Positions 1-6,493 of a stretch of DNA of 11,450 nt are shown in pieces. The notes below the pieces were generated by a model, which saw only the letters and a list, made by a program, of their open reading frames with translations, was not told the origin of the DNA and did no database searches. The translations under genes and the position numbers were made by a program. Origin of the DNA: CAYMWF01 sp964394085 [NCBI: uncultured Gemmatimonadota bacterium] (lineage in GTDB: Bacteria > GCA-2686955 > CAYMWF01); NCBI GenBank assembly GCA_964394085.1, contig CAYMWF010000128.1:1-11450 (forward strand), written 5' to 3'. Each line of letters opens with the position of its first letter. Positions within the stretch are counted from its first letter, which is position 1.

Positions 1-23
1 ATGGAATTGAAGGGGATAAGGAT

Positions 24-554
24 ATGAAAGGATGGACGAAAGAAGAATTCGAGAACACGGATTTGATGGCCCCGTGCGGGTTGTACTGCGGTTTATGCGG
101 TGTCTATATTGCGACGAGAGACGAAAACATCAAGTTCAAGACGATTATGGGAAACCTGTACGGAACAAAACCGGAAGAAACCGAATGCCTGGGATGCATG
201 CAGCCCGATCCGCCTGAAAAACTCTACGGTTACTGCAAAATGTGCAAGATAAGGGATTGCGTGAAGTCGCGGAAATTATACTCCTGCCACCAGTGCGATG
301 AATGGCCCTGCGAAATGATCGAGAATTTTCCCATCTCAACCGGATCAAGGGTCATGAAAAGGACTATACCGTTATGGCGGGATAAGGTCGCCGAGCTTGG
401 CGAAAAGGCAGGCAGTATAGAATGGGCCAGGTCAGAATGTGAACGCTATCACTGTTCTTCGTGCGGCGAACCGCTTTTCAGGGGTGCGCAGAAGTGCAGG
501 AAATGCAAAAAAGAAGTCGCCGGTGAGCTCGACGGAGGTTTCGAGCTTCTTTGA
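24..554 (+). CDS. DUF3795 cysteine-rich protein with C-terminal zinc ribbon
   Basis: A 176-residue soluble protein with 16 cysteines. The N-terminal motif around C18, C22 and C25 (APCGLYCGLCG) is the hallmark of DUF3795, a family thought to bind metal but with no assigned reaction. Further cysteines follow at 55/58, 71/74/79 and 88/91/96. The last 40 residues carry two CxxC pairs (C144/C147 and C158/C161) that look like a separate zinc ribbon. The ATG at 24 is preceded by AAGGGG at 9-14, which supports this start. A hairpin followed by T residues lies just downstream, so the gene may be transcribed alone or end a transcript that begins outside the window. Four 60-base rows counted by hand in this gene average about 50% GC, lower than most of the window. 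Family assignment is fairly secure; function is unknown. Confidence 0.85.
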   Translation: MKGWTKEEFENTDLMAPCGLYCGLCGVYIATRDENIKFKTIMGNLYGTKPEETECLGCMQPDPPEKLYGYCKMCKIRDCVKSRKLYSCHQCDEWPCEMIENFPISTGSRVMKRTIPLWRDKVAELGEKAGSIEWARSECERYHCSSCGEPLFRGAQKCRKCKKEVAGELDGGFELL

Positions 555-581
555 ACGAATAATGGCGTAGTCAGGATGTGA

Positions 582-603
582 AGCCGGCCCCGGCTCATCT
601 TTT
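582..603 (+). terminator. Candidate intrinsic terminator after the DUF3795 gene
   Basis: AGCCGG (582-587) and CCGGCT (590-595) are perfect inverted repeats. A realistic fold is a 5-bp GC stem with a 4-base loop. It is followed within a few bases by TCTTTT (598-603), as expected for a Rho-independent terminator on the plus strand, 28 bases after the stop codon. The stem is short, so this is moderately supported. Confidence 0.4.
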
Positions 604-659
604 CTGCCCGGCGGACGGTATCGGTGGTTCAGATGGGAATCAACGAAGGTTTGCCTGCA

Positions 660-1127
660 ATGCCGGATACGATGACGATCTCTCTTCTCCACTTCGGGTT
701 CATAGCCTTCTGGGGAGGCGTGATCGCCGCGGAAGCGGTGCTGGAACTGTATCCTTTTCGGAACCGGGACCACCACGAACAGGCGATCGTATCCCACTAC
801 TGGATCGATCTTCTCGTTGAACTTCCAATAATCTGCGGTGTGGTGCTCACCGGTATTCTTCTGGTTTTCCTTACATGGCCGCCTTCAGCACTTCACTGGG
901 TGAAACTGGCTTGCGCAACAGGATCCGTTTCCGCTAACATCGTTTGTATAGCGCTCGTACTGAGGCGAAAACGCCTTTTCATCAGCGGTGCTCCTGAAGA
1001 GAAGCTGTGGACGGACACCCGGCGTATCATCCTCAGCGCGAAAATCGGTATCCCCCTCGGAATCACGGCTGCCGGGATGGGTCTCTGGCTGTCGCGCCTG
1101 AGGCTCCTGGAGTTGTTCGCGGGATAG
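660..1127 (+). CDS. Small four-helix integral membrane protein
   Basis: The product is about 155 residues and largely hydrophobic. Four membrane segments are visible, at roughly residues 7-28, 49-72, 79-101 and 125-144 when counted from the ATG at 660. Histidines sit in or next to helices (LLHFGF in helix 1, VSHYW before helix 2, LHW at helix 3), an arrangement seen in some heme- or metal-binding membrane proteins; that role is inference only. The short loop between helices 1 and 2 is charged (FRNRDHHEQ), and an RRKR stretch follows helix 3, which suggests a cytoplasmic loop. The start is uncertain: GTG 624, ATG 633, ATG 660 and ATG 672 are all in frame. GAAGG at 645-649 favours 660. I do not recognise a named family. 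Confidence 0.7.
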   Translation: MPDTMTISLLHFGFIAFWGGVIAAEAVLELYPFRNRDHHEQAIVSHYWIDLLVELPIICGVVLTGILLVFLTWPPSALHWVKLACATGSVSANIVCIALVLRRKRLFISGAPEEKLWTDTRRIILSAKIGIPLGITAAGMGLWLSRLRLLELFAG

Positions 1128-1201
1128 GCTCCGCAGGTTCAGCGTCGCGAACCACAATCAAGCCCGGTGACCATTTCAGAACAGTAAAACCGCTTGTGTG
1201 G

Positions 1202-1207
1202 AAAGGA
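1202..1207 (+). promoter_or_regulatory. Ribosome binding site fixing the cupin start
   Basis: AAAGGA lies 5 bases before the ATG at 1213. It selects that codon over the in-frame GTG at 1198, which would place the site inside the coding region. Confidence 0.6.
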
Positions 1208-1212
1208 AAATT

Positions 1213-1530
1213 ATGAATTCCGAACCTAAAATCAGTCCGTTGAAAGACCTGGTGAGCTATCAGCAGGAGTCTGTCGTAAGTAAAACCCTGATTAAGAAAG
1301 AAACAGGTACGGTAACGTTATTCGCTTTTGACCTGGGGCAGGGTTTGAGCGAACACACCGCGCCGTTCGATGCCCTGGTCAACGTTCTTGACGGCGAAGT
1401 GGAAATCATGATCTCAAAAAAACCTTACGTCGTAAAAGCGGGTGAAATGATTATTATGCCGGCTGGCGAACCTCATTCACTGAAGGCTGTAACGCAATTC
1501 AAAATGATGCTTACCATGATCAGATCGTGA
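1213..1530 (+). CDS. Small single-domain cupin protein
   Basis: A 105-residue protein made of one cupin beta-barrel. Cupin motif 1 is seen as GLSEHTAPFDALVNVLDGEVE and motif 2 as GEMIIMPAGEPHSL. Only one histidine is present in the first motif, fewer than in the classical two-histidine pattern, so metal binding may be reduced or altered. Small stand-alone cupins of this type are widespread, often near oxidoreductases or regulators, and their substrates are generally unknown. The ATG at 1213 has a good ribosome site. The TGA stop overlaps the GTG start of the acetyltransferase in a GTGA quartet, so the two are probably co-translated. Four rows counted by hand average about 48% GC, below the methyltransferase genes downstream. 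Family call is secure; function is not. Confidence 0.85.
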   Translation: MNSEPKISPLKDLVSYQQESVVSKTLIKKETGTVTLFAFDLGQGLSEHTAPFDALVNVLDGEVEIMISKKPYVVKAGEMIIMPAGEPHSLKAVTQFKMMLTMIRS

Positions 1531-1985
1531 ACCGGGACGTTTTAATCACGGATGCCGCCGAATCGGACCTGCCTTCGATCGGGCTTTTGATCTCGGAGCT
1601 CTTCGAGGCGATGGACACCCCCCCGGTCAACGAGCCGGAACAGGCCGTCGAGAACTGTCTTGCCCTGATCAGGGATCCTTCGCACCACGTACTCGTAGCG
1701 AGATCGGGCGCATCCGTCGTCGGCTTGATCAACTTCACAATAAGAAGAACACTTTCGCACGCGCGCCCATCCGGGCTGATTGATGAACTCATCGTTTTAA
1801 AGAAACACCAGGGGAGGGGTATCGGCAAACGGCTGATTTCGGCGGCTGAGCGGAAATGCAGAGATCTGGGCTGCGAAGAGCTCGAGGTAAGCACCGAAAA
1901 ATCCAATTCAGCGGCCCGGGAGTTCTACGGCAAATGCGGTTTCGATGAAGATTCCGTGCTACTCGAAATGTCCCTGGATAAATGA
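1527..1985 (+). CDS. GNAT-family N-acetyltransferase
   Basis: A 152-residue protein with the GNAT fold, expected to move an acyl group from acyl-CoA to an amine. The acetyl-CoA pyrophosphate-binding motif A is clear: DELIVLKKHQGRGIGKRL, with QGRGIG at residues 95-100. It is followed by motif B (AAREFYGKCGF, about 129-139), the usual end of the fold. The GTG start at 1527 overlaps the cupin stop by 4 bases and has no ribosome site of its own, which points to translational coupling. The acceptor substrate cannot be read from the sequence. Gene order (cupin, GNAT, methyltransferases) suggests membership in the same transcript as the following genes. Confidence 0.88.
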   Translation: MNRDVLITDAAESDLPSIGLLISELFEAMDTPPVNEPEQAVENCLALIRDPSHHVLVARSGASVVGLINFTIRRTLSHARPSGLIDELIVLKKHQGRGIGKRLISAAERKCRDLGCEELEVSTEKSNSAAREFYGKCGFDEDSVLLEMSLDK

Positions 1986-2015
1986 AAACGCGGGTAACCG
2001 CATAATTATCGAATC

Positions 2016-2654
2016 ATGACGAACCCGAAAGACATGGTACGGCGGGGATATGATAAGATATCGTTTGCATATCGCGGCGATACCGTGGATTCCGCCGAGG
2101 AGTCCTTTTATCGCCGTTGCCTGGCTCTCCTGCTTCCTCACCTGGCGGACGGCGGCCGCATTCTCGACCTCGGCTGCGGGTGCGGGGTTCCCGCGGCACA
2201 GGAACTATCCGGCCGCTACTCCGTCACCGGCGTCGATATCTCGCCGGTCCAGATCGAAAGAGCCCGCTCCCTCGTTCCGTCAGCCGAATTCGTCTGCGCC
2301 GACATGACCGAAATCGACTTCCCGCCCGGCGGATTCGATGCTATCATCTCCCTCTATTCGATCATCCACGTGCCTCTCGCTGAGCAGCGGGGCCTCTTTC
2401 GACGGATATCGACCTGGCTGAAACGGGACGGGTGGTTTCTTTGCACAGTGGGATACCGGGAGTGGACGGGAACCGAAGAGAACTGGCTGGGCGTCTCCGG
2501 AGGAACGATGTTCTGGAGCCACGCCGACCAACGGACGTACGAAACATGGCTTGCAGATCTCCAGTTCCGTATTGAAGAGAAGATGTTCGTTCGGGAGGGA
2601 AGCAGCGGGCATACGACACTCCTTGCATGTAAAATCGCCAGTGAAGAATCATAA
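2016..2654 (+). CDS. Class I SAM-dependent methyltransferase (first of four)
   Basis: A 212-residue Rossmann-fold methyltransferase. The SAM-binding motif I is ILDLGCGCG (49-57). The acidic residue that binds the SAM ribose is D74 in VTGVDIS. The post-II and motif IV region is ADMTEIDFPPGGFDAIISLYS. The N-terminus (DPK/NPK..VRRGYD pattern) matches a common family of uncharacterised methyltransferases and supports the ATG at 2016, although no clear Shine-Dalgarno precedes it. The C-terminal part (WSHADQRTYETWLADLQF) probably forms the substrate lid; the substrate is unknown. A small GCGG-GTAA-CCGC hairpin lies in the 30-base gap upstream (1990-2001). The gap to the next methyltransferase is 16 bases, so they are likely cotranscribed. 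Confidence 0.88.
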   Translation: MTNPKDMVRRGYDKISFAYRGDTVDSAEESFYRRCLALLLPHLADGGRILDLGCGCGVPAAQELSGRYSVTGVDISPVQIERARSLVPSAEFVCADMTEIDFPPGGFDAIISLYSIIHVPLAEQRGLFRRISTWLKRDGWFLCTVGYREWTGTEENWLGVSGGTMFWSHADQRTYETWLADLQFRIEEKMFVREGSSGHTTLLACKIASEES

Positions 2655-2670
2655 AAACGGTAACCCTTTT

Positions 2671-3462
2671 ATGGATAAAGCGGCGAAATACAACATGGAA
2701 CGCTGGCAGGCGCTTGCGGCGGCGAATGTGGGTTATTCCCGCCCCATTCTCGACTTCAGCAAGGACTCCGCTAAGGAGTTCCTGGATCCCTATGACATCA
2801 TGCCTGATGTCGAAGGAAGAGATATTCTGTGCCTGGCGTCGGGGGGAGGCCAGCAGTCGGCCGCCTTCGGCCTGCTGGGCGCAAAGGTAACGGTTCTCGA
2901 TTTCTCGGAAATCCAGCTCGAACGGGACAGGCGGGCGGCGGAACATTACGACCTCGAAATAAGGCTCTGCCTGGGTGACATGCGTGATCTTTCACGCTTT
3001 TCGAATGAATCGTTCGACATTGTCTACCATGCGCATTCACTGAATTTCATTCCGAATCCCGGCACCGTTTTCGATGAAGTCGGCCGCGTGCTGCGCGGCG
3101 GCGGAATCTATCGCCTCTCATGCACCAATCCATTCATACACGGCATGATGGAAACGGAATGGCTCGGCGGCGGATACGCCGTTTCTCAACCTTATGTCGA
3201 CGGCGAAGAAATCATCCACCGGGATCCGCACTGGGATGTAAAGGACGGGGAAGGGAACCTGAGTAGAATCGTGGGCCCGCGCGAGTGGCGTCACGGATTG
3301 AGCACGGTTGTCAATGGGCTGATCGGCGGAGGTTTCGAAATACTCGGCATATGGGAAGAAAAAAACGGCGATGCCGGAGCCGAACCCGGAACCTGGTCTC
3401 ATTTCGAAGCGTTCTTCCCTCCGTGGTTCGTATTCTGGACGTCCCGCGGATCCCGCGAGTGA
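2671..3462 (+). CDS. Class I SAM-dependent methyltransferase (second of four)
   Basis: A 263-residue protein with a SAM-binding core: motif I reads DILCLASGGGQQSA (51-64) and motif II is VTVLDFSEIQL with D77. Motif I has SGGG where most relatives have GxGxG, a variant seen in a recognisable subgroup of uncharacterised methyltransferases. Motif IV/post region is CLGDMRDLSRFSNESFDIVY. A C-terminal half of about 110 residues (TNPFIHGMMETEW onwards) is specific to this subgroup and probably shapes the substrate site. I start at ATG 2671; the frame stays open upstream into the preceding gene, with an in-frame GTG at 2641, but that codon has no ribosome site. It is not a close repeat of the neighbouring methyltransferase. 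Substrate unknown. Confidence 0.85.
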   Translation: MDKAAKYNMERWQALAAANVGYSRPILDFSKDSAKEFLDPYDIMPDVEGRDILCLASGGGQQSAAFGLLGAKVTVLDFSEIQLERDRRAAEHYDLEIRLCLGDMRDLSRFSNESFDIVYHAHSLNFIPNPGTVFDEVGRVLRGGGIYRLSCTNPFIHGMMETEWLGGGYAVSQPYVDGEEIIHRDPHWDVKDGEGNLSRIVGPREWRHGLSTVVNGLIGGGFEILGIWEEKNGDAGAEPGTWSHFEAFFPPWFVFWTSRGSRE

Positions 3463-3477
3463 AAGGAACCGACCTCC

Positions 3478-3924
3478 ATGAAGTCAGAGGCTGCCACCGT
3501 CAGCGGGTATCTCGCGGAGCTGCCGCCGGAGCGGCGCGACGCGATTAAGGCCGTGCGGGAAGTGATTCTGAAGAACCTTCCCGAAGGATACGAAGAAGTA
3601 ATGAACTGGGGCATGATCACCTACCAGGTGCCGCTGGAGACGTATCCGGACACGTATAACAAGAAGCCATTGATGTACGCCGCCCTCGCGTCGCAGAAGA
3701 ACCATATGGCGGTCTACGTGACTGGAATCTACATGGACGAGGTTTCAAGACGGGAGTTCGAGGCAGCTTACAGGGCTACCGGGAAGCGTTACGATGTGGG
3801 GAAATCGTGCGTGCGCTTCAGGAAGCTGGAGGATCTCCCGCTGGAGCTGATCGGGAGGAGCATAGCTTCGGTGCCCTTGGATGAGTTTGTTGCCGCGGTC
3901 ACGCGTCTGCATACGCGCAAATAA
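3478..3924 (+). CDS. DUF1801 (YdhG-like) domain protein
   Basis: A 148-residue soluble protein of the DUF1801 family. It has the typical beginning (VSGYLAELPPERRDAIKAVREVILKNLP), the central EEVMNWGMITYQVP segment, and a C-terminal GKSCVRFRKLEDLPLELIGRSI stretch. Members are widespread in bacteria and have a small alpha/beta fold; no reaction is established. AAAGGA at 3462-3467 lies 10 bases before the ATG. The gap to the upstream methyltransferase is 15 bases, so this appears to be the last gene of the tight run that starts at the cupin. Family assignment is good; function unknown. Confidence 0.85.
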   Translation: MKSEAATVSGYLAELPPERRDAIKAVREVILKNLPEGYEEVMNWGMITYQVPLETYPDTYNKKPLMYAALASQKNHMAVYVTGIYMDEVSRREFEAAYRATGKRYDVGKSCVRFRKLEDLPLELIGRSIASVPLDEFVAAVTRLHTRK

Positions 3925-3981
3925 CTGCATACCTGAGATTCGAATGACCCGAGGTCTGATTATACCCGTGAAAGCAGAGAA

Positions 3982-4845
3982 ATGAAAACCACCGCCACGG
4001 TATTCGAATCCCTGCTGGGTTTCGCGGAGAGACCCGCGCCGTTCCGGCACTACACTTCGCCACTGCTCTGGAATGATCCCCACATCTCGAAGGGAATGCT
4101 CGATGCCCATCTCGATCCCGCTCATGACGCCGCATCATTCAGAAAGGAATCGATCGACCGGAGTGTTTCCTGGATGGTATCGAGGTTCGGTGTTTCCGGG
4201 GGGACGAAAGTATGCGATTTCGGCTGCGGGCCGGGTTTGTGGACGACCAGGTTGGCCCGGCAGGGCGCCCGGGTTACGGGAATCGATCTTTCAGAACGCT
4301 CGATCCGTTATGCGGAAGACGCCGCAAAGCAGGAAGACCTGGCCATCCGTTACATACTCCGGGACTATCTGCAATTCTCTACGGACGACAGGTTCGATCT
4401 GATCACCATGATCCACGGCGATTTCTCCGTGCTGAGCCCGGAGCAGCGGCGCAGGATTCTCGAAACCTTCCGCACGGTACTTTCAGACGGCGGATCCGTC
4501 CTTCTGGATGTGGCTTCAATGGAGCAATACCATAGAGCCGTCGAGAAGAGCATGGAGTATAACTGGTTTCCATCGGGAGGATTCATGTCACCCGCGCCTC
4601 ATCACCGGTTCCTGTCGAAATTCAAGTACGACGAAGACCGCCTCCTCCTGGACAGGTATACCGTAATAGAAGAGTTTCGAAACTTCGAGATCTTCAACTG
4701 GAACCAGTGCTACAGCATTGAATCGCTGACGATGCTGTTCGAAACATGCGGATTCAGAATCGTCGACATCCATGCTGATACGGCAGGTGCTCAGTTTACG
4801 GACGATTCTCTAAGATTCGCCGTTATCGCGAAGAAAAAAGAATAA
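3982..4845 (+). CDS. Class I SAM-dependent methyltransferase (third of four)
   Basis: A 287-residue protein. The N-terminal segment LLWNDPHISKGMLDAHLDP (28-46) followed by ASFRKESIDRSVSWM is typical of one subgroup of uncharacterised methyltransferases that carry a helical lead-in before the Rossmann core. Motif I is VCDFGCGPG (77-85), motif II is VTGIDLSERSI with D102, and motif IV is DLITMIHGDFSVLSPEQ. The remaining 110 residues are a beta-rich extension of the kind that covers the substrate pocket. Only a weak ribosome site (AGAG just before the ATG) is visible. It lies 57 bases after the DUF1801 gene and may be read from the same transcript. Substrate unknown. Confidence 0.87.
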   Translation: MKTTATVFESLLGFAERPAPFRHYTSPLLWNDPHISKGMLDAHLDPAHDAASFRKESIDRSVSWMVSRFGVSGGTKVCDFGCGPGLWTTRLARQGARVTGIDLSERSIRYAEDAAKQEDLAIRYILRDYLQFSTDDRFDLITMIHGDFSVLSPEQRRRILETFRTVLSDGGSVLLDVASMEQYHRAVEKSMEYNWFPSGGFMSPAPHHRFLSKFKYDEDRLLLDRYTVIEEFRNFEIFNWNQCYSIESLTMLFETCGFRIVDIHADTAGAQFTDDSLRFAVIAKKKE

Positions 4846-4974
4846 TTGAGCCGGGTTCATACGGCGGCAGATAATCGATCCCCGGCTGAGGCGGGGACCG
4901 AGGTCCGCGAAAAGCTTCCCCGGGTCACCGCCATTGTGGACGCCGACTTCCACCCGAAGTAAGGAATACAATCG
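4846..4974. other. Intergenic region with possible coding remnant
   Basis: A 129-base gap between the third and fourth methyltransferases. TCCCCG (4879-4884) and CGGGGA (4892-4897) form a 6-bp stem with a 7-base loop, without a T tract, so it is not a convincing terminator. The plus frame directly after the stop of the upstream gene stays open to a TAA at 4960-4962. It reads like the window's coding sequence near its end (LPRVTAIVDADFHPK), but it has no ATG, GTG or ribosome site near its beginning. AAGGA at 4961-4965 serves the next gene. Confidence 0.3.
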
Positions 4975-5643
4975 ATGACACAAAAGACATGGTCCGATGT
5001 AGACGTCTTTTACGAAGATCTGCTGGTCAAGCCTGATTCCAGGTTCGAGAAGATTCTTCAGAATTCGTCCGACGCCGGTTTGCCTTCGATCCAGGTTTCG
5101 GCGTGCCAGGGCAAGTTCCTGGAGCTCCTGGCAAGATTCCGGAACGCCCGGCGGATTCTCGAGATAGGAACGCTGGGAGGCTACAGCACCGCCTGGCTCG
5201 CTCGAGGCCTGCCGCAGGATGGCAAGCTGATTACGCTGGAGATAGATCCGGATTTCGCCGCCGTCGCGCGTGAAAGTATTTCTTTGTTCGATTTCGCATC
5301 CCGGATCGAATTGATCGTGGGAGATGCGCGTGAATCGCTCCAGCGGCTCGCCGAGGCCGAGGTCGACCCTTTTGATATCATCTTCATCGACGCCGACAAG
5401 ACCCAGTACGGCGAGTATCTCGACTGGTCGCTGATCTTGTCCGGGCGGGGAACCCTGATCATCGCGGATAACGTGGTCAGGAATGGCAGGATTATCGATG
5501 AAAACATCAACGATCAGATGGTTAAAGGAATCAGGGAATTCAACCTGAAAGTCGCGGGGCACCGGGAACTGGAGACTACGGTTCTTCAAACCGTGGGCAC
5601 CAAGGGTTACGACGGTTTTTCGCTGATCTATGTAAATTCCTGA
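4975..5643 (+). CDS. O-methyltransferase, caffeoyl-CoA/catechol type (Methyltransf_3)
   Basis: A 222-residue protein of the cation-dependent O-methyltransferase family, which moves a methyl group from SAM to a hydroxyl of a catechol-like or related substrate. Motif I is ILEIGTLGGYST (61-72), E89 in TLEID binds the SAM ribose, and the divalent-metal ligands are visible as D139 in FIDADK and D165/N166 in IADNVV. Length matches bacterial members (about 220). AAGGA at 4961-4965 stands 9 bases before the ATG, a strong start. Bacterial relatives act on varied small molecules, so the substrate cannot be named. Of the four methyltransferases here it has the clearest chemistry. Confidence 0.92.
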   Translation: MTQKTWSDVDVFYEDLLVKPDSRFEKILQNSSDAGLPSIQVSACQGKFLELLARFRNARRILEIGTLGGYSTAWLARGLPQDGKLITLEIDPDFAAVARESISLFDFASRIELIVGDARESLQRLAEAEVDPFDIIFIDADKTQYGEYLDWSLILSGRGTLIIADNVVRNGRIIDENINDQMVKGIREFNLKVAGHRELETTVLQTVGTKGYDGFSLIYVNS

Positions 5644-5697
5644 ACCGGCCGTTCAGTTGACCCGCCGCAACGGGGCAATCCCGGCCGACAGACGATT

Positions 5698-5707
5698 AAC
5701 CCGGGTT
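5698..5707. repeat. Perfect 10-bp palindrome upstream of the CpeT-like gene
   Basis: AACCCGGGTT reads the same on both strands and abuts the GAGG ribosome site of the next gene. A position so close to the start would suit an operator or an mRNA structure, but a GC-rich 10-mer palindrome can occur by chance. Confidence 0.25.
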
Positions 5708-5711
5708 GAGG
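5708..5711 (+). promoter_or_regulatory. Ribosome binding site fixing the CpeT-like start
   Basis: GAGG lies 9 bases before the ATG at 5721. This choice, together with the signal peptide that then begins MRYVIF, favours 5721 over the in-frame TTG 5706, ATG 5712 and GTG 5715. Confidence 0.5.
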
Positions 5712-5720
5712 ATGGTGAGC

Positions 5721-6362
5721 ATGAGATATGTAATCTTTATACTGTGTGCGGCTTTACCGGTCGCGGCAGCCTCCCCCGACGCGGAGTCCGCACCCGGCTG
5801 CGAGACTCTGCTCGACTGGATGACCGGCTCATTCAGCAGCGAGGGGCAGGCCGCGGCCGACTCCGCCTACTTCGACATTCGACTGGAAGTCGTGAGAATC
5901 TGGACCGACCGCGATGACGCGTACTGGCTTTACGTGGAGCAGGCGGTCGCCGGCATGACCGATCGACCCTACCGTCAACGCGTGTACCGGGTGAAGCAGC
6001 TCGACGAAAACTCCTACGAGAGCGCGGTTTTTACTCTCCCTGATCCGCAGGAGCACGCGGGTGCATGGCGGGAAGATCAGCCGCTCTGCAAACTGTCGCC
6101 GGAGAACCTGGAACTCCGTAGCGGCTGTGCCGTATTTCTTCGCTTGAACGAGTCGGGCGAGTTCGCCGGCGGCACGGCCGGGCGGGGCTGCGGCAGCGAT
6201 CTACACGGTGCCTCTTACGCCACGTCGGAGGTAGTGGTAGGCCCCGATCGAATGGAAAGCTGGGACAGGGGATTCAAAGACGACGGAACCCAGGTATGGG
6301 GCGCGGAGAAAGGCGCTTATATCTTCATAAAGAATGCCGGATCGAAAAAGACGGCTCCGTAA
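5721..6362 (+). CDS. Exported CpcT/CpeT-family protein
   Basis: A 213-residue protein. Residues 1-17 form a signal peptide (hydrophobic VIFILCAALPVAAA, likely cut after AAA); C9 is not in a lipobox, so it is probably released or periplasmic. The mature part matches the CpcT/CpeT family: LLDWMTGSFSSEGQA (30-44), YWLYVEQA (68-75), PYRQRVYRV (83-91), a GC...F.G.T...C block (135-157), and the C-terminal SEVVVGPDRMESWDRGFKDDGTQVWG stretch. Cyanobacterial members attach phycobilins to phycobiliproteins; there is no sign of phycobilisomes here, and the role outside cyanobacteria is not established. Four cysteines (27, 123, 136, 157) in an exported protein could form disulfides. It is the last plus-strand gene before a convergent kinase gene. 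Confidence 0.85.
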   Translation: MRYVIFILCAALPVAAASPDAESAPGCETLLDWMTGSFSSEGQAAADSAYFDIRLEVVRIWTDRDDAYWLYVEQAVAGMTDRPYRQRVYRVKQLDENSYESAVFTLPDPQEHAGAWREDQPLCKLSPENLELRSGCAVFLRLNESGEFAGGTAGRGCGSDLHGASYATSEVVVGPDRMESWDRGFKDDGTQVWGAEKGAYIFIKNAGSKKTAP

Positions 6363-6395
6363 CCTTGAGATTGAAAGAAACCTCGAGACCGCGGG

Positions 6396-6422
6396 ATCGC
6401 CGATGGTAACCGCTGAGGCGAT
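6396..6422. other. Hairpin between convergent genes
   Basis: ATCGCC (6396-6401) and GGCGAT (6417-6422) are inverted repeats with a 15-base loop, in the 131-base gap between the CpeT-like gene and the convergent kinase gene. No T tract follows on either strand, so it is at best a weak transcription barrier. Confidence 0.2.
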
Positions 6423-6493
6423 ATTGCAGACGCCGGCAGACGCGATGTTATCGAAACACCGCGGCAACAGCCTGCCCGGATCCTTTCGGCGGG

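Noticed and set aside
4810-5589. Long minus-strand open frame of 259 codons
   Set aside because: It is antisense to the O-methyltransferase, which has all family motifs and a strong ribosome site; the translation has no recognisable domain.
1213-5643. Natural-product biosynthetic cluster
   Set aside because: Tailoring-type enzymes are present, but no scaffold synthase, carrier protein, precursor peptide, exporter or resistance gene is in the window.
24-6362. Integron-like cassette array of small genes
   Set aside because: The mix of small enzymes and DUF proteins on one strand is suggestive, but I see no attC-like inverted sites with the RYYYAAC/GTTRRRY ends between genes, and several genes overlap or lie only 15-16 bases apart.
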